From positions 477,371 through 532,637 of the forward strand of contig JAJJOY010000003.1 of the NCBI GenBank assembly GCA_021029595.1: a stretch of 55,267 nt of DNA. Reading direction: 5' to 3'. This document shows positions 42,001-50,305 of the stretch, piece by piece (position 1 is the first letter of the stretch; the number at the start of each line of letters is the position of its first letter). The notes beneath the pieces are model-generated. The model searched no databases and was not told the DNA's origin. It was given only the letters and a program-made list of their open reading frames with translations. The position numbers and the translations under genes are program-made. This DNA comes from Hominenteromicrobium mulieris. GTDB taxonomy: Bacteria > Bacillota > Clostridia > Oscillospirales > Acutalibacteraceae.

Positions 42001-42499
42001 ATATGCGCTTTCCGCCGCACTCTCCAAAACGGACGGCGTATCCTCCGTTTCCGTCGTCACCGATACGCGCAATATGATCGACCAAATGATGCAGAGCCTA
42101 AACTATGTCGTCGCGCTCGTGCTCATTTCCGCCGGCGCACTCGCGTTCATCGTCCTGTTTAACCTCGGCAACATCAATCTGACCGAACGCGTCAGGGAAA
42201 TTGCCACCATCAAGGTGCTCGGCTTCCATTCCGGGGAAACCGGCGCGTATGTGTTCCGTGAAAATATCATTTTGTCCATGATGGGCATCGTCGTCGGCCT
42301 GCCGCTCGGCGTTCTGCTGCACACATTTGTGCTCATGCAGATCCGCGTCGATATGGTCTCTTTCAAAGCTGTCATCGCACCCGTCAGCTTCCTTTTGACC
42401 GTTGTCATGGTCGTGCTGTTCACGGTTATCACCGACCTCGTCATGCGCAAGAAAATTACCAAAATCGACATGGCGGAATCCTTAAAATCGATCGAATAA
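39041..42499 (+). CDS. FtsX-like ABC permease with long periplasm-type coiled coil
   Basis: 1152 aa. ATG at 39041 with GAAGGGAG 11 bases upstream. Membrane helix at about 19-40, then a MacB-like domain (about 50-245), then about 350 residues (250-600) of heptad coiled coil rich in Gln, Ala, Asp and Glu (QLDDAKAQLDA, LDEAQAQLDAVKD). The first FtsX domain (about 620-760, ERTQIGTLRALGYSRGSIL) is followed by a second extracytoplasmic domain and FtsX domain two (about 1015-1145, VREIATIKVLGFHSGETGAY). The architecture fits mechanotransmission or surface-linked ABC proteins. The substrate is unknown. Confidence 0.92.
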   Translation: MTKALRKNTRRSISGSLGRYIAILLIIMLGVAFLTGLRDTRPIMSATETAYIKNTKLYDLRLISTIGFDADDVAAVQKADGVVAAAGSVNADFIWQHDSKERVYRAHMLTDNINEPVLTAGRMPENGSECLIDSSRFSEDMIGQTIEISDSNDEDTKKSFKYSTYTVVGLADSPLYIHTLRGTTSLGDGTLQGFVLIPEDGFDFEYYTELYVTCTDEFPLYSDDYDDYIDTFSDTVEAAATASVNARFDRLTSDGKAEISDAENELNDKKAEAETELDDAKAQLDDAKETITSGEAKLFDAKKQLDDAKAQLDAGAEQIQPDFTSWESALQSGFDAYYSGKQQLEDALAESQAQIDAGYAQLQENEKLYTEKYAEFTSGKEQYEAGLTAAKDARTQIDAARADLNEKKAQLTAGFAALDEAQAQLDAVKDTLDPAEAEAQQTALDMQRAALNQNQTQLDDAEAVLNEQDAALTAQEAQLTETGEQLDEAETALSQMRTLLDVGQNDYTDGIAQLEYQRKTQTAKLDEAYASLITFQNGIKEYNEGLASYNDGVKELADGKAEYEDGLKDYEDGKKEFDEQISDAKQKIADAKQELADLKKPELYVLTRDTNAGYVSFESDSTIVEKLSGVFPIFFFLIAALVCSTTMTRMIDDERTQIGTLRALGYSRGSILAKYLLYSGSAAALGCVIGYFAGGYVFPFVIWTAYGMLYRIPGFVLLYDPVLFVIALAASLLCSAGTTYLALRIEMQNMPANLIRPKTPAAGKRIFLERITPLWKRLKFLHKVSLRNIFRFKKRMIMMILGIAGCTALVLTGFGIHDSVANIANFQFDDIQKYDVSAQFSDTLIEDKINEVESDHKSELDAATAVQMTSGDVTGDSITKSAYIVASDDPAITDIFDLHIDGETVPYPDKGEVLLTEKLAELTDIKTGDTVTVSVSDTEKAELKVAGLVENYVQNYLYMTGETYAMVADKGYEPKTLLLRVNDSADEYALSAALSKTDGVSSVSVVTDTRNMIDQMMQSLNYVVALVLISAGALAFIVLFNLGNINLTERVREIATIKVLGFHSGETGAYVFRENIILSMMGIVVGLPLGVLLHTFVLMQIRVDMVSFKAVIAPVSFLLTVVMVVLFTVITDLVMRKKITKIDMAESLKSIE

Positions 42500-42540
42500 A
42501 CAAAAGCTCTGCCGCACCCCGTTGCCGCAGAGCTTTTGTT
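42499..42540 (+). terminator. Terminator of the ABC operon
   Basis: aacaaaagctctgc (42499-42512) pairs with 42527-42540 (loop of 14), ending in ttttgttgtg. Confidence 0.8.
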
Positions 42541-42569
42541 GTGCCATAATCCAAACGATAAATAAAGTT

Positions 42570-42787
42570 GGTCGCGTTTCGCCGGAATTCAAGACCGCCA
42601 CGGACGACCTGTGCTGCTTCATGAGCCTGATTGCGACCATGCTTTTTAAAGACACCCACACTTTCGGCACGTTTATTCAGACATGGGGCATGAACTTCCC
42701 GTGCGCCGTGCTGTGGCAAATGTTTTACTGTAGCCCGCTCGTCCGCCTGATTTTTCGCTTGATTTTCAGGGAAAAGAAAAGTAAATA
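42570..42787 (+). pseudogene. DUF2798-like membrane protein relic
   Basis: A plus-strand frame to the stop at 42785 reads CCFMSLIATMLFKDTHTFG, then TFIQTWGMNFPCAVLWQMF and SPLVRLIFRLIF, the two-helix pattern of small DUF2798 proteins. There is no promoter, no ribosome site and the 5' end runs into the ABC terminator, so the N-terminus has been lost. A deletion relic is the simplest reading. Confidence 0.5.
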
Positions 42788-42796
42788 AGCATAGAA

Positions 42797-42838
42797 AAAA
42801 TTCTCCCTCGGCTCCGCAGCCAAAGGAGAATTTTCTTT
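42797..42838 (-). terminator. Terminator of the lepA-hemW operon
   Basis: aaaattctcc (42797-42806) pairs with ggagaatttt (42825-42834) with an inner CGGCT/AGCC pair. T-rich on the minus side. Confidence 0.75.
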
Positions 42839-43949
42839 ATCCCGGCAAAATTTCCGCCAAAATCGCGTTGGAGACCAAAAAGCCTTCCGCGGTCAGCGAA
42901 ATTCGCTCGTAATCTGCATGTATCAGATTTTTCGGCAAGTGCTTACAACCTTCCAGAACCCCGTCAAACAGCGCACCGCCGTTTTCAAATCGTGTCTCGC
43001 AAATCTTTCTTTGCAGCCCCTCGGTCAGCCGAAGCGACAGCATCGCAAACTCCGAAAAACCGCCGCCCGCGCCGTCGTCTGTGGGCACATTGCCGTTTAA
43101 AAAGCCCTCTAAATCGCGTGGGAAATAAAATCGCCTGCCCTCCATAAAGGAGTGCGCCGCGGGACCGAGTCCCAAATATTCCCCGCACCGCCAATACTGC
43201 AAATTGTGTCGGCTCTCTTTGCCCGGCCGCGCAAAATTGCTGATCTCATACTGGGCGTACCCGTGCTTTTTAAGCTCGTTTACGGCAAACAAATACTGGT
43301 CTGCCGTGCCGTCTTCATCGGGCAGATTAAGCTCTTGCTTTGCAAACGGCGTACCGGGCTCTATCTTTAAAATATACGCGGAAACATGGTCGGCCTCGAG
43401 TGCCGCGCAAAAATCGATCGAGCTTTTCAGTGTCTCCAAGTTCGAGTTCGGCAGGCCGAGCATCAAATCGACCGAAACATTGTCGATGCTCGCTTCTCTC
43501 GCCGCTTCCACCGCTTCCCGCACGGTTTCCGCCGTGTGCCTGCGGCCGAGAATTTTCAATTCCGCCTCGTTTGCGGACTGCATACCCATTGAAATACGGT
43601 TGAACCCGCCGCGTTTCAGCGTTTCAAAAAATGAAACGTCTACATCCGCCGGGTTGCACTCCGTCGTGATTTCCGCGTTTTCGGCAACATTAAACTGCTC
43701 TTTCACTTTTTCGAGCACGCGGCACAGTCTTTTCGCACCGAACACACTCGGCGTGCCGCCGCCAAAATATACCGTATGCAGCAGCCGTTCGCCGTATTTT
43801 TCACCGTACACTGCAAGCCGCGCACACAGCGCCGCTAAATAGCGGTCAAATACGTCGTCTTCTTCCGGCCGCGCGGAGTAGAAATCGCAATACGGGCACT
43901 TGCTTTTGCAAAACGGAATGTGGATATACAGCGAAAACGGTTTATTCAT
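42837..43949 (-). CDS. hemW: HemW-like radical SAM protein (heme chaperone)
   Basis: 370 aa. N-terminal radical SAM cluster [13 protein letters not shown] (Cys pattern CxxxCxxC), then [33 protein letters not shown], and the HemW-specific [21 protein letters not shown]. It lacks the extra residues of true coproporphyrinogen dehydrogenases, so a heme-insertion chaperone is the likely role. Overlaps the end of lepA by eight bases. The lepA-hemW pair is common in Bacillota. Confidence 0.93.
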   Translation of the reverse strand: MNKPFSLYIHIPFCKSKCPYCDFYSARPEEDDVFDRYLAALCARLAVYGEKYGERLLHTVYFGGGTPSVFGAKRLCRVLEKVKEQFNVAENAEITTECNPADVDVSFFETLKRGGFNRISMGMQSANEAELKILGRRHTAETVREAVEAAREASIDNVSVDLMLGLPNSNLETLKSSIDFCAALEADHVSAYILKIEPGTPFAKQELNLPDEDGTADQYLFAVNELKKHGYAQYEISNFARPGKESRHNLQYWRCGEYLGLGPAAHSFMEGRRFYFPRDLEGFLNGNVPTDDGAGGGFSEFAMLSLRLTEGLQRKICETRFENGGALFDGVLEGCKHLPKNLIHADYERISLTAEGFLVSNAILAEILPG

Positions 43950-45744
43950 CGAGCTTCAGAACCGCCATAAACGCCTCCTGCGGTACTTCTACCGTGCCCA
44001 GCTGGCGCATGCGCTTCTTGCCTTCCTTCTGTTTTTCCAGCAGCTTCTTTTTACGGGTGATGTCACCGCCGTAGCACTTCGCCAAAACGTCCTTGCGCAT
44101 CGCTTTAACGGTCTCACGCGCGATGATCTTGCCGCCGATGCACGCCTGCACCGGCACCTCAAACAACTGGCGCGGAATTTTCTCCTTCAGCTTTTCCACC
44201 ATCTTGCGGGCGCGCGGGTACGCCTTTTCCGCGTGGATGATAAATGAAAGCGCGTCCACCACTTCGCCGTTCAGCATAATATCCAGCTTCACAAGCTCGC
44301 TCTTGCGGTAGCCGATGAGCTCATAGTCAAACGACGCATAGCCGCGCGTGCGGGATTTCAGCGCGTCGAAGAAATCGTAGATAATTTCATTGAGCGGCAG
44401 CTCGTAGTGAATATCCACACGGTCGGTGTCAATGTATTTCATATCCTTGAAAATGCCGCGTCTGTCCTGACAAAGCTCCATGATGTTACCCACAAATTCT
44501 GTCGGGGAGTAAATGTGCGCGTTCGCAATCGGCTCCTCCGCCAGTGCAATGTGCGAGGGATCAGGGTAATTCGTCGGGTTATCGATGGAAAGCTTTGTGC
44601 CGTCCGTCTTTGTAATGTGGTACACAACGCTCGGCGCGGTTGTGATGAGGTCAAGGTTATATTCTCTCTCCAGACGCTCCTGAATGATCTCCATGTGCAG
44701 CAGTCCCAAAAAGCCGCAGCGGAAGCCGAAGCCGAGCGCCACGGAGGTCTCCGGCTCAAACGTCAGCGCCGCGTCGTTCAGCTGCAATTTTTCGAGCGCA
44801 TCTCTAAGGTCTGCATAGTGTGCACCGTCTGCCGGGTACACGCCACAGAAAACCATCGGCTGCACCGCACGGTAGCCGGGCAGCGGCTCTGCCGCCGGTC
44901 TGTCCGCCAGCGTAATGGTGTCGCCCACGCGCGCCTCGCGCACGTTTTTGATCGATGCCGTAATGTAGCCGACTTCGCCCGCGGAAAGGCTCTTTGCGGG
45001 CTCCAAAGACGTCGCGCGCAGAATGCCGCACTCCACCACGGTGAACTCACTGCCCACCGCCATCATGCGGATGGTGTCACCGGGGTGCACCGTCCCCTCT
45101 TTAATACGCACATACGCGATAACGCCGCGGTATGCGTCATAGTAGGAGTCGAAAATCAGTGCGCGCAGCGGCATGTCCGGGTCGCCCTGCGGTGCGGGAA
45201 TATCCGTCACGATTTTCTCCATAACGGCTTTGATGTTGAGGCCCGTTTTCGCGCTGATGCGCGGCGCGTCCTCTGCCGGAATACCGATGACGTCCTCAAT
45301 CTCCGCCGCAACCTTGTCCGGGTCCGCGGAAATCAGATCGATCTTGTTCAATACCGGTACGACCTCAAGGCCTGCGTCCACCGCAAGGTACGTGTTTGCA
45401 AGCGTCTGCGCCTCAATGCCCTGAGAAGCGTCCACCACCAGCACCGCGCCCTCACAGGCCGCAAGTGAGCGGGAAACCTCGTAGTTAAAGTCCACGTGAC
45501 CCGGGGTATCGATAAGGTTGAACGTATATGCCTCACCGTCGTTCGCGCGGTAGACGAGCGTCACAGCATGCGCCTTGATGGTGATGCCGCGCTCGCGCTC
45601 CAGATCCATGTTGTCGAGGATCTGGTCTTCCATGTCGCGCTTCGCGACCGCCTCGGTCTGCTCCAAAATGCGGTCGGCAAGCGTGCTTTTGCCGTGGTCA
45701 ATATGTGCAATGATGCTGAAATTGCGAATTTTACTCTGTTCCAA
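43942..45744 (-). CDS. lepA: Elongation factor 4 (translation factor LepA)
   Basis: 600 aa, standard length. GTPase motifs: G1 [10 protein letters not shown]2 [11 protein letters not shown]3 DTPGHVDF, G4 NKIDL. Further domains carry [15 protein letters not shown] and the LepA-specific C-terminal domain ending [45 protein letters not shown]. It binds the ribosome and back-translocates or remodels stalled complexes. First gene of the lepA-hemW operon, with AAGAGGAG upstream of the ATG. Confidence 0.97.
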   Translation of the reverse strand: MEQSKIRNFSIIAHIDHGKSTLADRILEQTEAVAKRDMEDQILDNMDLERERGITIKAHAVTLVYRANDGEAYTFNLIDTPGHVDFNYEVSRSLAACEGAVLVVDASQGIEAQTLANTYLAVDAGLEVVPVLNKIDLISADPDKVAAEIEDVIGIPAEDAPRISAKTGLNIKAVMEKIVTDIPAPQGDPDMPLRALIFDSYYDAYRGVIAYVRIKEGTVHPGDTIRMMAVGSEFTVVECGILRATSLEPAKSLSAGEVGYITASIKNVREARVGDTITLADRPAAEPLPGYRAVQPMVFCGVYPADGAHYADLRDALEKLQLNDAALTFEPETSVALGFGFRCGFLGLLHMEIIQERLEREYNLDLITTAPSVVYHITKTDGTKLSIDNPTNYPDPSHIALAEEPIANAHIYSPTEFVGNIMELCQDRRGIFKDMKYIDTDRVDIHYELPLNEIIYDFFDALKSRTRGYASFDYELIGYRKSELVKLDIMLNGEVVDALSFIIHAEKAYPRARKMVEKLKEKIPRQLFEVPVQACIGGKIIARETVKAMRKDVLAKCYGGDITRKKKLLEKQKEGKKRMRQLGTVEVPQEAFMAVLKLDE

Positions 45745-45778
45745 GCGTGATTCTCCTCTTTAGAAGTATACATAGTTA

Positions 45779-45807
45779 AGTATAGCATTTTCACGGCGTT
45801 TGCGCAA
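45779..45807 (-). promoter_or_regulatory. Promoter of lepA
   Basis: Minus strand -35 TTGCGC (45807-45802), 17-bp spacer, -10 TATACT (45784-45779). Confidence 0.7.
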
Positions 45808-45850
45808 TGACTGCTTTTGAAAAAGTCCGCATTTTAAGGTGCTTCACACC

Positions 45851-45911
45851 TTGCGCTTTTCTGCCTAAACGTGGTATCATAGAAAAGACAAAACCACGCG
45901 TATACGTGGTT
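45851..45911 (+). promoter_or_regulatory. Promoter and leader hairpin of the rsmE operon
   Basis: TTGCGC (45851-45856), 18-bp spacer, TATCAT (45875-45880). Downstream, aaccacg (45892-45898) and cgtggtt (45905-45911) form a 7-bp hairpin in the untranslated leader just before the AAGGAG site. Confidence 0.6.
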
Positions 45912-45928
45912 CCATAAGGAGAACCGAT

Positions 45929-46666
45929 ATGCCGAGATTTTTTACATCTGCCGTGCAGTTTGACGAAGCCGCGTCCGTAGGCTCTGCCGTCATAGACGGT
46001 GAAGACGGCCGCCACATCGCCCGCTCCCTGCGCATGCACACGGGCGACGCCCTCACGCTTTCGGACGGTGCCGGCACCGACTACACAGGCGAAATTGAAA
46101 GCATCACGGGCGATACCGTCATGGTGCGCCTTACCGATAAGTTTAAAAACAGAAGCGAGCCCACCCTGCGCGTCACGCTGTACCCCGGTATGCCGAAGGC
46201 CGATAAACTGGAGCTCATCACGCAAAAAGCCGTGGAGCTCGGCGTCACGAAGATTGTGCCCGTTTTGACTTCCCGCAGCGTTTCCCGGCCGGATGCAAAA
46301 TCCGTTTCAAAAAAACAAGAGCGTTTGCAGCGCATCGCGCTTGAAGCCGCAAAGCAGAGCGGCCGCGGCATCATCCCAGAAATCGGTAAAATGACCGATT
46401 TGGAGTCCGCACTCAAAACCGCACCCGGCAAAAAGATTTTATTCTACGAAGGCGGAGGCGAAGCGCTCGGCACGCTCGTCTCCCCCGATGAGGCCGAAGT
46501 TTCCGTCTTCATCGGCCCGGAGGGCGGCTTTGACGCTGCCGAAGTGCAGCTCGCTAAACAATACGGCGCTACACCCGCCACGCTCGGCCCACGCATTTTA
46601 AGAACAGAAACCGCACCGCTTGCGGCGCTTTCCGTTTTAATGTACATCACGGGGAATATGCAATGA
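45929..46666 (+). CDS. rsmE: 16S rRNA (uracil1498-N3)-methyltransferase
   Basis: 245 aa. PUA-like N-terminus (MPRFFTSAVQFDEA, HIARSLRMHTGDALTLSDG), then the SPOUT fold: LYPGMPKADKLELITQKAVELGVTKIVP, AAKQSGRGIIPEIG, FIGPEGGFDAAEV, LGPRILRTETAPLAALSVL. These are all conserved RsmE positions. It methylates U1498 of 16S rRNA. First of five genes in a tight plus-strand operon, and its stop overlaps the start of the next gene (ATGA). Confidence 0.95.
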   Translation: MPRFFTSAVQFDEAASVGSAVIDGEDGRHIARSLRMHTGDALTLSDGAGTDYTGEIESITGDTVMVRLTDKFKNRSEPTLRVTLYPGMPKADKLELITQKAVELGVTKIVPVLTSRSVSRPDAKSVSKKQERLQRIALEAAKQSGRGIIPEIGKMTDLESALKTAPGKKILFYEGGGEALGTLVSPDEAEVSVFIGPEGGFDAAEVQLAKQYGATPATLGPRILRTETAPLAALSVLMYITGNMQ

Positions 46667-47385
46667 AAACAGTTTTAGTCACCGGCGCGTCGGGTGAGAT
46701 CGGCGCTGCCATCGCAAAAGAATTCGCCGCCGCAGGTTACGCCCTCGCGCTCCACGGCGCAAAGCACATTGAAAATGTAAATCAACTTGCCGAAACTTTC
46801 AAATCAAACGGCATCGAAGCCTATCCCGTCTGCGGCGACCTTTCCGACCCCGCCGCATGCGAGCGCGTGTGGGCGGACACCGAAAAAAAACTCGGGCATA
46901 TTGACGCTCTCGTCAACGCCGCCGGCATCTCGCTCGTTGATTTTTTCGACACCATGACGCCCGCACAGTGGAAAACTTTGTGTGACACGAATCTGTCCTC
47001 TGCCGTTTACCTCTCTCAATGCGCGTCCCGCTCCATGATCCGCCAAAAATCCGGCGCTATCGTCAATGTCTCGTCCATTTGGGGCGTGAGCGGCGCGGCA
47101 ATGGAAGTCGCATATTCCGCCGCCAAGGCCGGTATGCTCGGGCTCACCCGCGCACTGGCCTTGGAGCTCGCCCCGTCGAACATCACCGTCAATGCCGTCG
47201 CACCCGGCTATATCGATACCAAAATGAACGCCCATTTGTCCGAAGACGAAAAAAAAGCGCTGTGCGAGGAGATTCCCCTCGGGCGCGCAGGCACCCCGGC
47301 AGAGGTCGCCGCAGGCGTCAGATTTTTAGCCGAAAGCCCGTACATCACCGGTGAAACGCTCGTCATTTCGGGCGGCTGGCGTTAA
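46663..47385 (+). CDS. Short-chain dehydrogenase/reductase (FabG-like)
   Basis: 240 aa. Cofactor motif TGASGEIGAAIA (a variation of TGxxxGIG), NAAGIS, catalytic Ser in VNVSSIWG and YSAAK with the Tyr-Lys pair, then APGYIDTKM and a C-terminal ITGETLVISGGWR as in 3-oxoacyl-ACP reductases. NADPH preference is plausible. No other fatty-acid genes are nearby, so the substrate is uncertain. Translationally coupled to rsmE. Confidence 0.9.
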   Translation: MKTVLVTGASGEIGAAIAKEFAAAGYALALHGAKHIENVNQLAETFKSNGIEAYPVCGDLSDPAACERVWADTEKKLGHIDALVNAAGISLVDFFDTMTPAQWKTLCDTNLSSAVYLSQCASRSMIRQKSGAIVNVSSIWGVSGAAMEVAYSAAKAGMLGLTRALALELAPSNITVNAVAPGYIDTKMNAHLSEDEKKALCEEIPLGRAGTPAEVAAGVRFLAESPYITGETLVISGGWR

Positions 47386-47399
47386 GGAGAATATTTACC

Positions 47400-47846
47400 A
47401 TGTCCAAACAAATCGATGCTTATTCCTTCGCACTCGGCGTGTGCGAGGCATTCTGCGAGGTTGTCCGTGCCGGCGTAAAGCGCATCGCGCTCAGCCACCC
47501 GTTCACAGAAGACGAACTTCAAAACGTACTCGGCGCAGATTTTCTCCCCGCGTGTGAAGCAGTTGCCCGAAAGTACGGCTGCAAAGCGTATTATTTAAAA
47601 GAACCGCTCATCACCGACCTTTTCCCGGTCTCGTTGAACAGCGGCAAGCAAAACGTCGTTTTCTACCGCGAAGACCGTGACCTTAAAGAATTCTTAAGCA
47701 TCCAACACGATAAACAAACCCTCATCGCCGAAAACAACTATACGGGCGAAAACCGCCGCCAAATCGCCGTGCGTTACGGGCATCTGCTCTCGTACAGCGA
47801 CGAAGCCATCGCCCGCTATTTATCGCAAAATACAGAACTCGAGTAA
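47400..47846 (+). CDS. Conserved-looking hypothetical protein, 148 aa
   Basis: Soluble, no signal peptide. AAGGAGA precedes the ATG. N-terminal amphipathic helix AYSFALGVCEAFCEVVRAGVKRIALSHP, a central segment CKAYYLKEPLITDLFPVSLNSGKQNVVFYRE, then a helical end RRQIAVRYGHLLSYSDEAIARYLS. I do not recognise a named family. Located between the SDR and DAHP synthase genes, 14 and 16 bases from each, so it is certainly expressed with them. The operon context gives no sharp hint of function. Confidence 0.75.
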   Translation: MSKQIDAYSFALGVCEAFCEVVRAGVKRIALSHPFTEDELQNVLGADFLPACEAVARKYGCKAYYLKEPLITDLFPVSLNSGKQNVVFYREDRDLKEFLSIQHDKQTLIAENNYTGENRRQIAVRYGHLLSYSDEAIARYLSQNTELE

Positions 47847-47862
47847 TCAAAGGAGCACCCCT

Positions 47863-48894
47863 ATGTCCATGACCATTAACAAAGAGCTGCCGAACCCGGC
47901 GGCCCTCAAAGCCGAATTTCCCGTCCCGGAGCACATCAAAGAAATCAAAGCCGCGCGCGATAAAGAGATTGCCGCCGTGTTCCGCGGAGAGTCCGATAAA
48001 TTTATCGTCATCGTCGGCCCCTGCTCGGCGGATAACGAAGAAAGCGTCTGCGAATACACCCGCCGCCTTGCCCGTGTGAACGAGCAGGTGAAAGACCGCC
48101 TCATTCTGATTCCACGCATCTACACCAATAAGCCCCGCACCACGGGCGAGGGCTACAAGGGTATGCTGCACCAGCCGGACCCCGATAAAGCCCCTGACCT
48201 GCTCGGCGGCATCATCGCCATCCGCAAAATGCACATGCGCGCCATTGAGGAGACCGGCCTCACATGCGCAGACGAAATGCTGTACCCCGAAAACCGCAGC
48301 TATTTGGATGACCTTCTGTCCTACGAAGCCATCGGCGCGCGCTCGGTCGAGAACCAGCAGCACCGTCTGACTGCAAGCTCTATGGATATCCCCGCCGGCA
48401 TGAAAAACCCCACTTCCGGAGACCTTGCCGTCATGATGAACTCCATCAAAGCCGCCCAAAGCGCGCACAACTTCATCTACCGCGGGTGCGATGTCACCAC
48501 CACCGGCAATCCGCTCGCCCACGCTATTTTGCGCGGCGGCGTTGATAAATACGGCACAACTATCCCGAACTACCACTACGAGGATTTAAAGCGTCTTGCT
48601 TCCCTCTACGAAAAAAGCGGGCTCGAAAATCCCGCCTGCGTCGTGGATGTCAACCACTCGAATTCCGGCAAAAAGTTCAAAGAGCAGATCCGCATCGTCA
48701 GCGAGGTGCTGCACAGCCGTTCCTACGACCCCGCCATACACAAGCTCGTCAAGGGCGTCATGATTGAAAGCTACCTCTTCGAGGGCGCGCAGAAGATTTG
48801 CCCGGAGATGATCCACGGCAAATCCATCACAGACCCCTGCCTCGGCTGGGAAGACACCGAAAAGCTGCTTTACAGCATCGCGGAAAAAGCGTAA
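47863..48894 (+). CDS. 3-deoxy-7-phosphoheptulonate synthase (class I, AroG/AroF type)
   Basis: 343 aa. Signature motifs: IVGPCSADNEES, RIYTNKPRTTGEGYKGMLHQPD, YPENRSYLDDLLSYEAIGARSVENQQHRLTASSMDIPAGMKNPTSGDL, GCDVTTTGNP and VDVNHSNSGK. It condenses phosphoenolpyruvate and erythrose 4-phosphate, the first step of the shikimate pathway. The ATG at 47863 follows AAAGGAG. Feedback specificity (Phe, Tyr or Trp) cannot be read with confidence here. No other aro genes are in the window. Confidence 0.95.
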   Translation: MSMTINKELPNPAALKAEFPVPEHIKEIKAARDKEIAAVFRGESDKFIVIVGPCSADNEESVCEYTRRLARVNEQVKDRLILIPRIYTNKPRTTGEGYKGMLHQPDPDKAPDLLGGIIAIRKMHMRAIEETGLTCADEMLYPENRSYLDDLLSYEAIGARSVENQQHRLTASSMDIPAGMKNPTSGDLAVMMNSIKAAQSAHNFIYRGCDVTTTGNPLAHAILRGGVDKYGTTIPNYHYEDLKRLASLYEKSGLENPACVVDVNHSNSGKKFKEQIRIVSEVLHSRSYDPAIHKLVKGVMIESYLFEGAQKICPEMIHGKSITDPCLGWEDTEKLLYSIAEKA

Positions 48895-48907
48895 AGGGAG
48901 TTGTAAG

Positions 48908-49438
48908 ATGAAACTGTACGTCACACGCCACGGCGAAACACCCATGAACGCTGCGCACCGCGTCTGCGGACTCACGAATATCGACCTCACCGAAAAAGGC
49001 ATCGCGCAGGCAAAAGAAGCCGGGCGCAGCCTCCAAGATAAAGGCATCAAGCGCATCATCGCCTCCCCACTCCTGCGCGCCCAACACACCGCAAGGCTCA
49101 TCGCAGACGAGATCGGCATAGATACCATCGAGACCGAACAGCAGCTCATCGAGCAAAACTATGGTATCTACGAAAATACCGATTGGGACGGCGAAGCGTT
49201 CAACGCAAATAAGCGCGAGTTCGCCGTACGCTACCCCGGCGGTGAGTCCATGCTGGACTTAGCCGGTCGGCTCTACCCGCTTTTAAACAAGCTGAAAGCC
49301 GAAAACGGCCCCACCACGCTCCTCGTCTGCCACGGCGGCATCTGCCGCATGATCCGCACCTACTTCTTAGATGTCAAAAACACCGACTACGCCGCCTTCA
49401 AGCTTCCAAACTGCGGCATCATGGAGTTTGAGCTATAA
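48908..49438 (+). CDS. Histidine phosphatase (phosphoglycerate mutase-like) family protein
   Basis: 176 aa. Catalytic motif TRHGETPMNAAHR with the phospho-His, LTEKGIAQAKEAG, IASPLLRAQHTARLIA, Glu-bearing NYGIYENTDWDGE and the second His in LLVCHGGICRMIRTYF. The family removes phosphate from small metabolites such as alpha-ribazole phosphate or sugar phosphates. It is the last gene of the rsmE operon, and a terminator hairpin follows. Confidence 0.92.
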   Translation: MKLYVTRHGETPMNAAHRVCGLTNIDLTEKGIAQAKEAGRSLQDKGIKRIIASPLLRAQHTARLIADEIGIDTIETEQQLIEQNYGIYENTDWDGEAFNANKREFAVRYPGGESMLDLAGRLYPLLNKLKAENGPTTLLVCHGGICRMIRTYFLDVKNTDYAAFKLPNCGIMEFEL

Positions 49439-49479
49439 AAAAAGCATCTCGGCTATAGACGGGTGTCCGTAAAACAGTT

Positions 49480-49789
49480 AATCCTCCGTATGGCTTAGAC
49501 CATGCGGAGGATTTGTTTATGTCTAATCTTCCAACTTGCTGGCGGCAAACGGTTTGTCAAAACCGTTTGCAGACGGCAAGTCCACAGGGGATAGCCGCTT
49601 TAGCGGCGCAAGGGGGTGTAGCCACCTTGACGGAACGAAGTGACGAAACATTCTCGGTCGTGCAGTTTTCTTCTGCTGACCGGGAATGAAGCTCCGCAGG
49701 ACGCACTACTCTCGATAGAGAGTATAGAAGTGCGCCCTTTAGTTCCTAAAGGGATTTTATCAGTTCGCCAAACTGGAATTAACCAGTTT
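49480..49789. repeat. Tandem hairpin array (array C)
   Basis: Successive inverted repeats in the gene-free stretch after the phosphatase gene: 49480-49513 (14 bp, followed by T-rich sequence, the operon terminator), 49545-49570 (11 bp, perfect) inside an outer ACTTGC/GCAAGT pair, 49594-49607 (6 bp), 49650-49686 (9 bp plus inner GCAG/CTGC), 49703-49733 (GCACT/AGTGC enclosing ACTCTC-GATA-GAGAGT), 49735-49753 (8 bp, loop TTC) and 49770-49789 (7 bp). The stem sequences differ from each other and from arrays A and B. Confidence 0.8.
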
Positions 49790-50168
49790 CTTGTAACCTT
49801 TCGAATAGTTGGCTATCAATTTTATAAATTCCTTGATAAGGCTGTTCAATATAGTATTTACCACTATCCTCATACGCAAAGATAGTACTTGTTCCTGTCT
49901 CAAACTGGACGTCAATTTTGATATAACTTTCCACTTGTGGACAGTCTTGAACACTTTCCTTCTTAGTCGGTTCAGAACTGGAAATATCGGCGATTATTTC
50001 ACTTATCCAAGTTTTGTCTGAATGACTTACTGTATTTTCCCCAAAAGTTATATCAATAGATGTAATCTCGTCGGTTTGAGGTAACGTAATAGGAGCTACC
50101 TTTTTTCCACACGCAACTAAAGTCAGCACACAAGTAAGACACAAAAACAAAGAAAGAAATTTTTTCAT
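49779..50168 (-). CDS. Small lipoprotein, DUF5301-like
   Basis: 129 aa from ATG 50168 (GGAGG ten bases upstream). An ATG two codons earlier is too close to the ribosome site. Lipoprotein signal MKKFLSLFLCLTCVLTLVAC. The mature part, ITSIDITFGENTVSHSDKTWISEIIADISSSEPT, then SVQDCPQVESYIKIDVQFETGTSTIFAYEDSGKYYIEQPYQGIYKI, resembles DUF5301 by pattern. The gene is AT-rich compared with its neighbours and lies between a hairpin array and a transposon relic, so it was probably acquired. Confidence 0.75.
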   Translation of the reverse strand: MKKFLSLFLCLTCVLTLVACGKKVAPITLPQTDEITSIDITFGENTVSHSDKTWISEIIADISSSEPTKKESVQDCPQVESYIKIDVQFETGTSTIFAYEDSGKYYIEQPYQGIYKIDSQLFERLQETG

Positions 50169-50305
50169 AAGCATATTACCTCCAACTTCCGATTTGTTGC
50201 TCACTTTTCGTATTCAAATTATACCATAAAACTTGTGAACAGTTCTACCGCAACTTTGGAATATATGAGAAAAGTCCGAACAGTTTTCTGCCCGGACTTC
50301 CTCAC

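Noticed and set aside
42837-43949. Annotation as coproporphyrinogen III dehydrogenase HemN
   Set aside because: Length, operon with lepA and the HNxxYW region fit HemW, and no other heme-synthesis genes are present.
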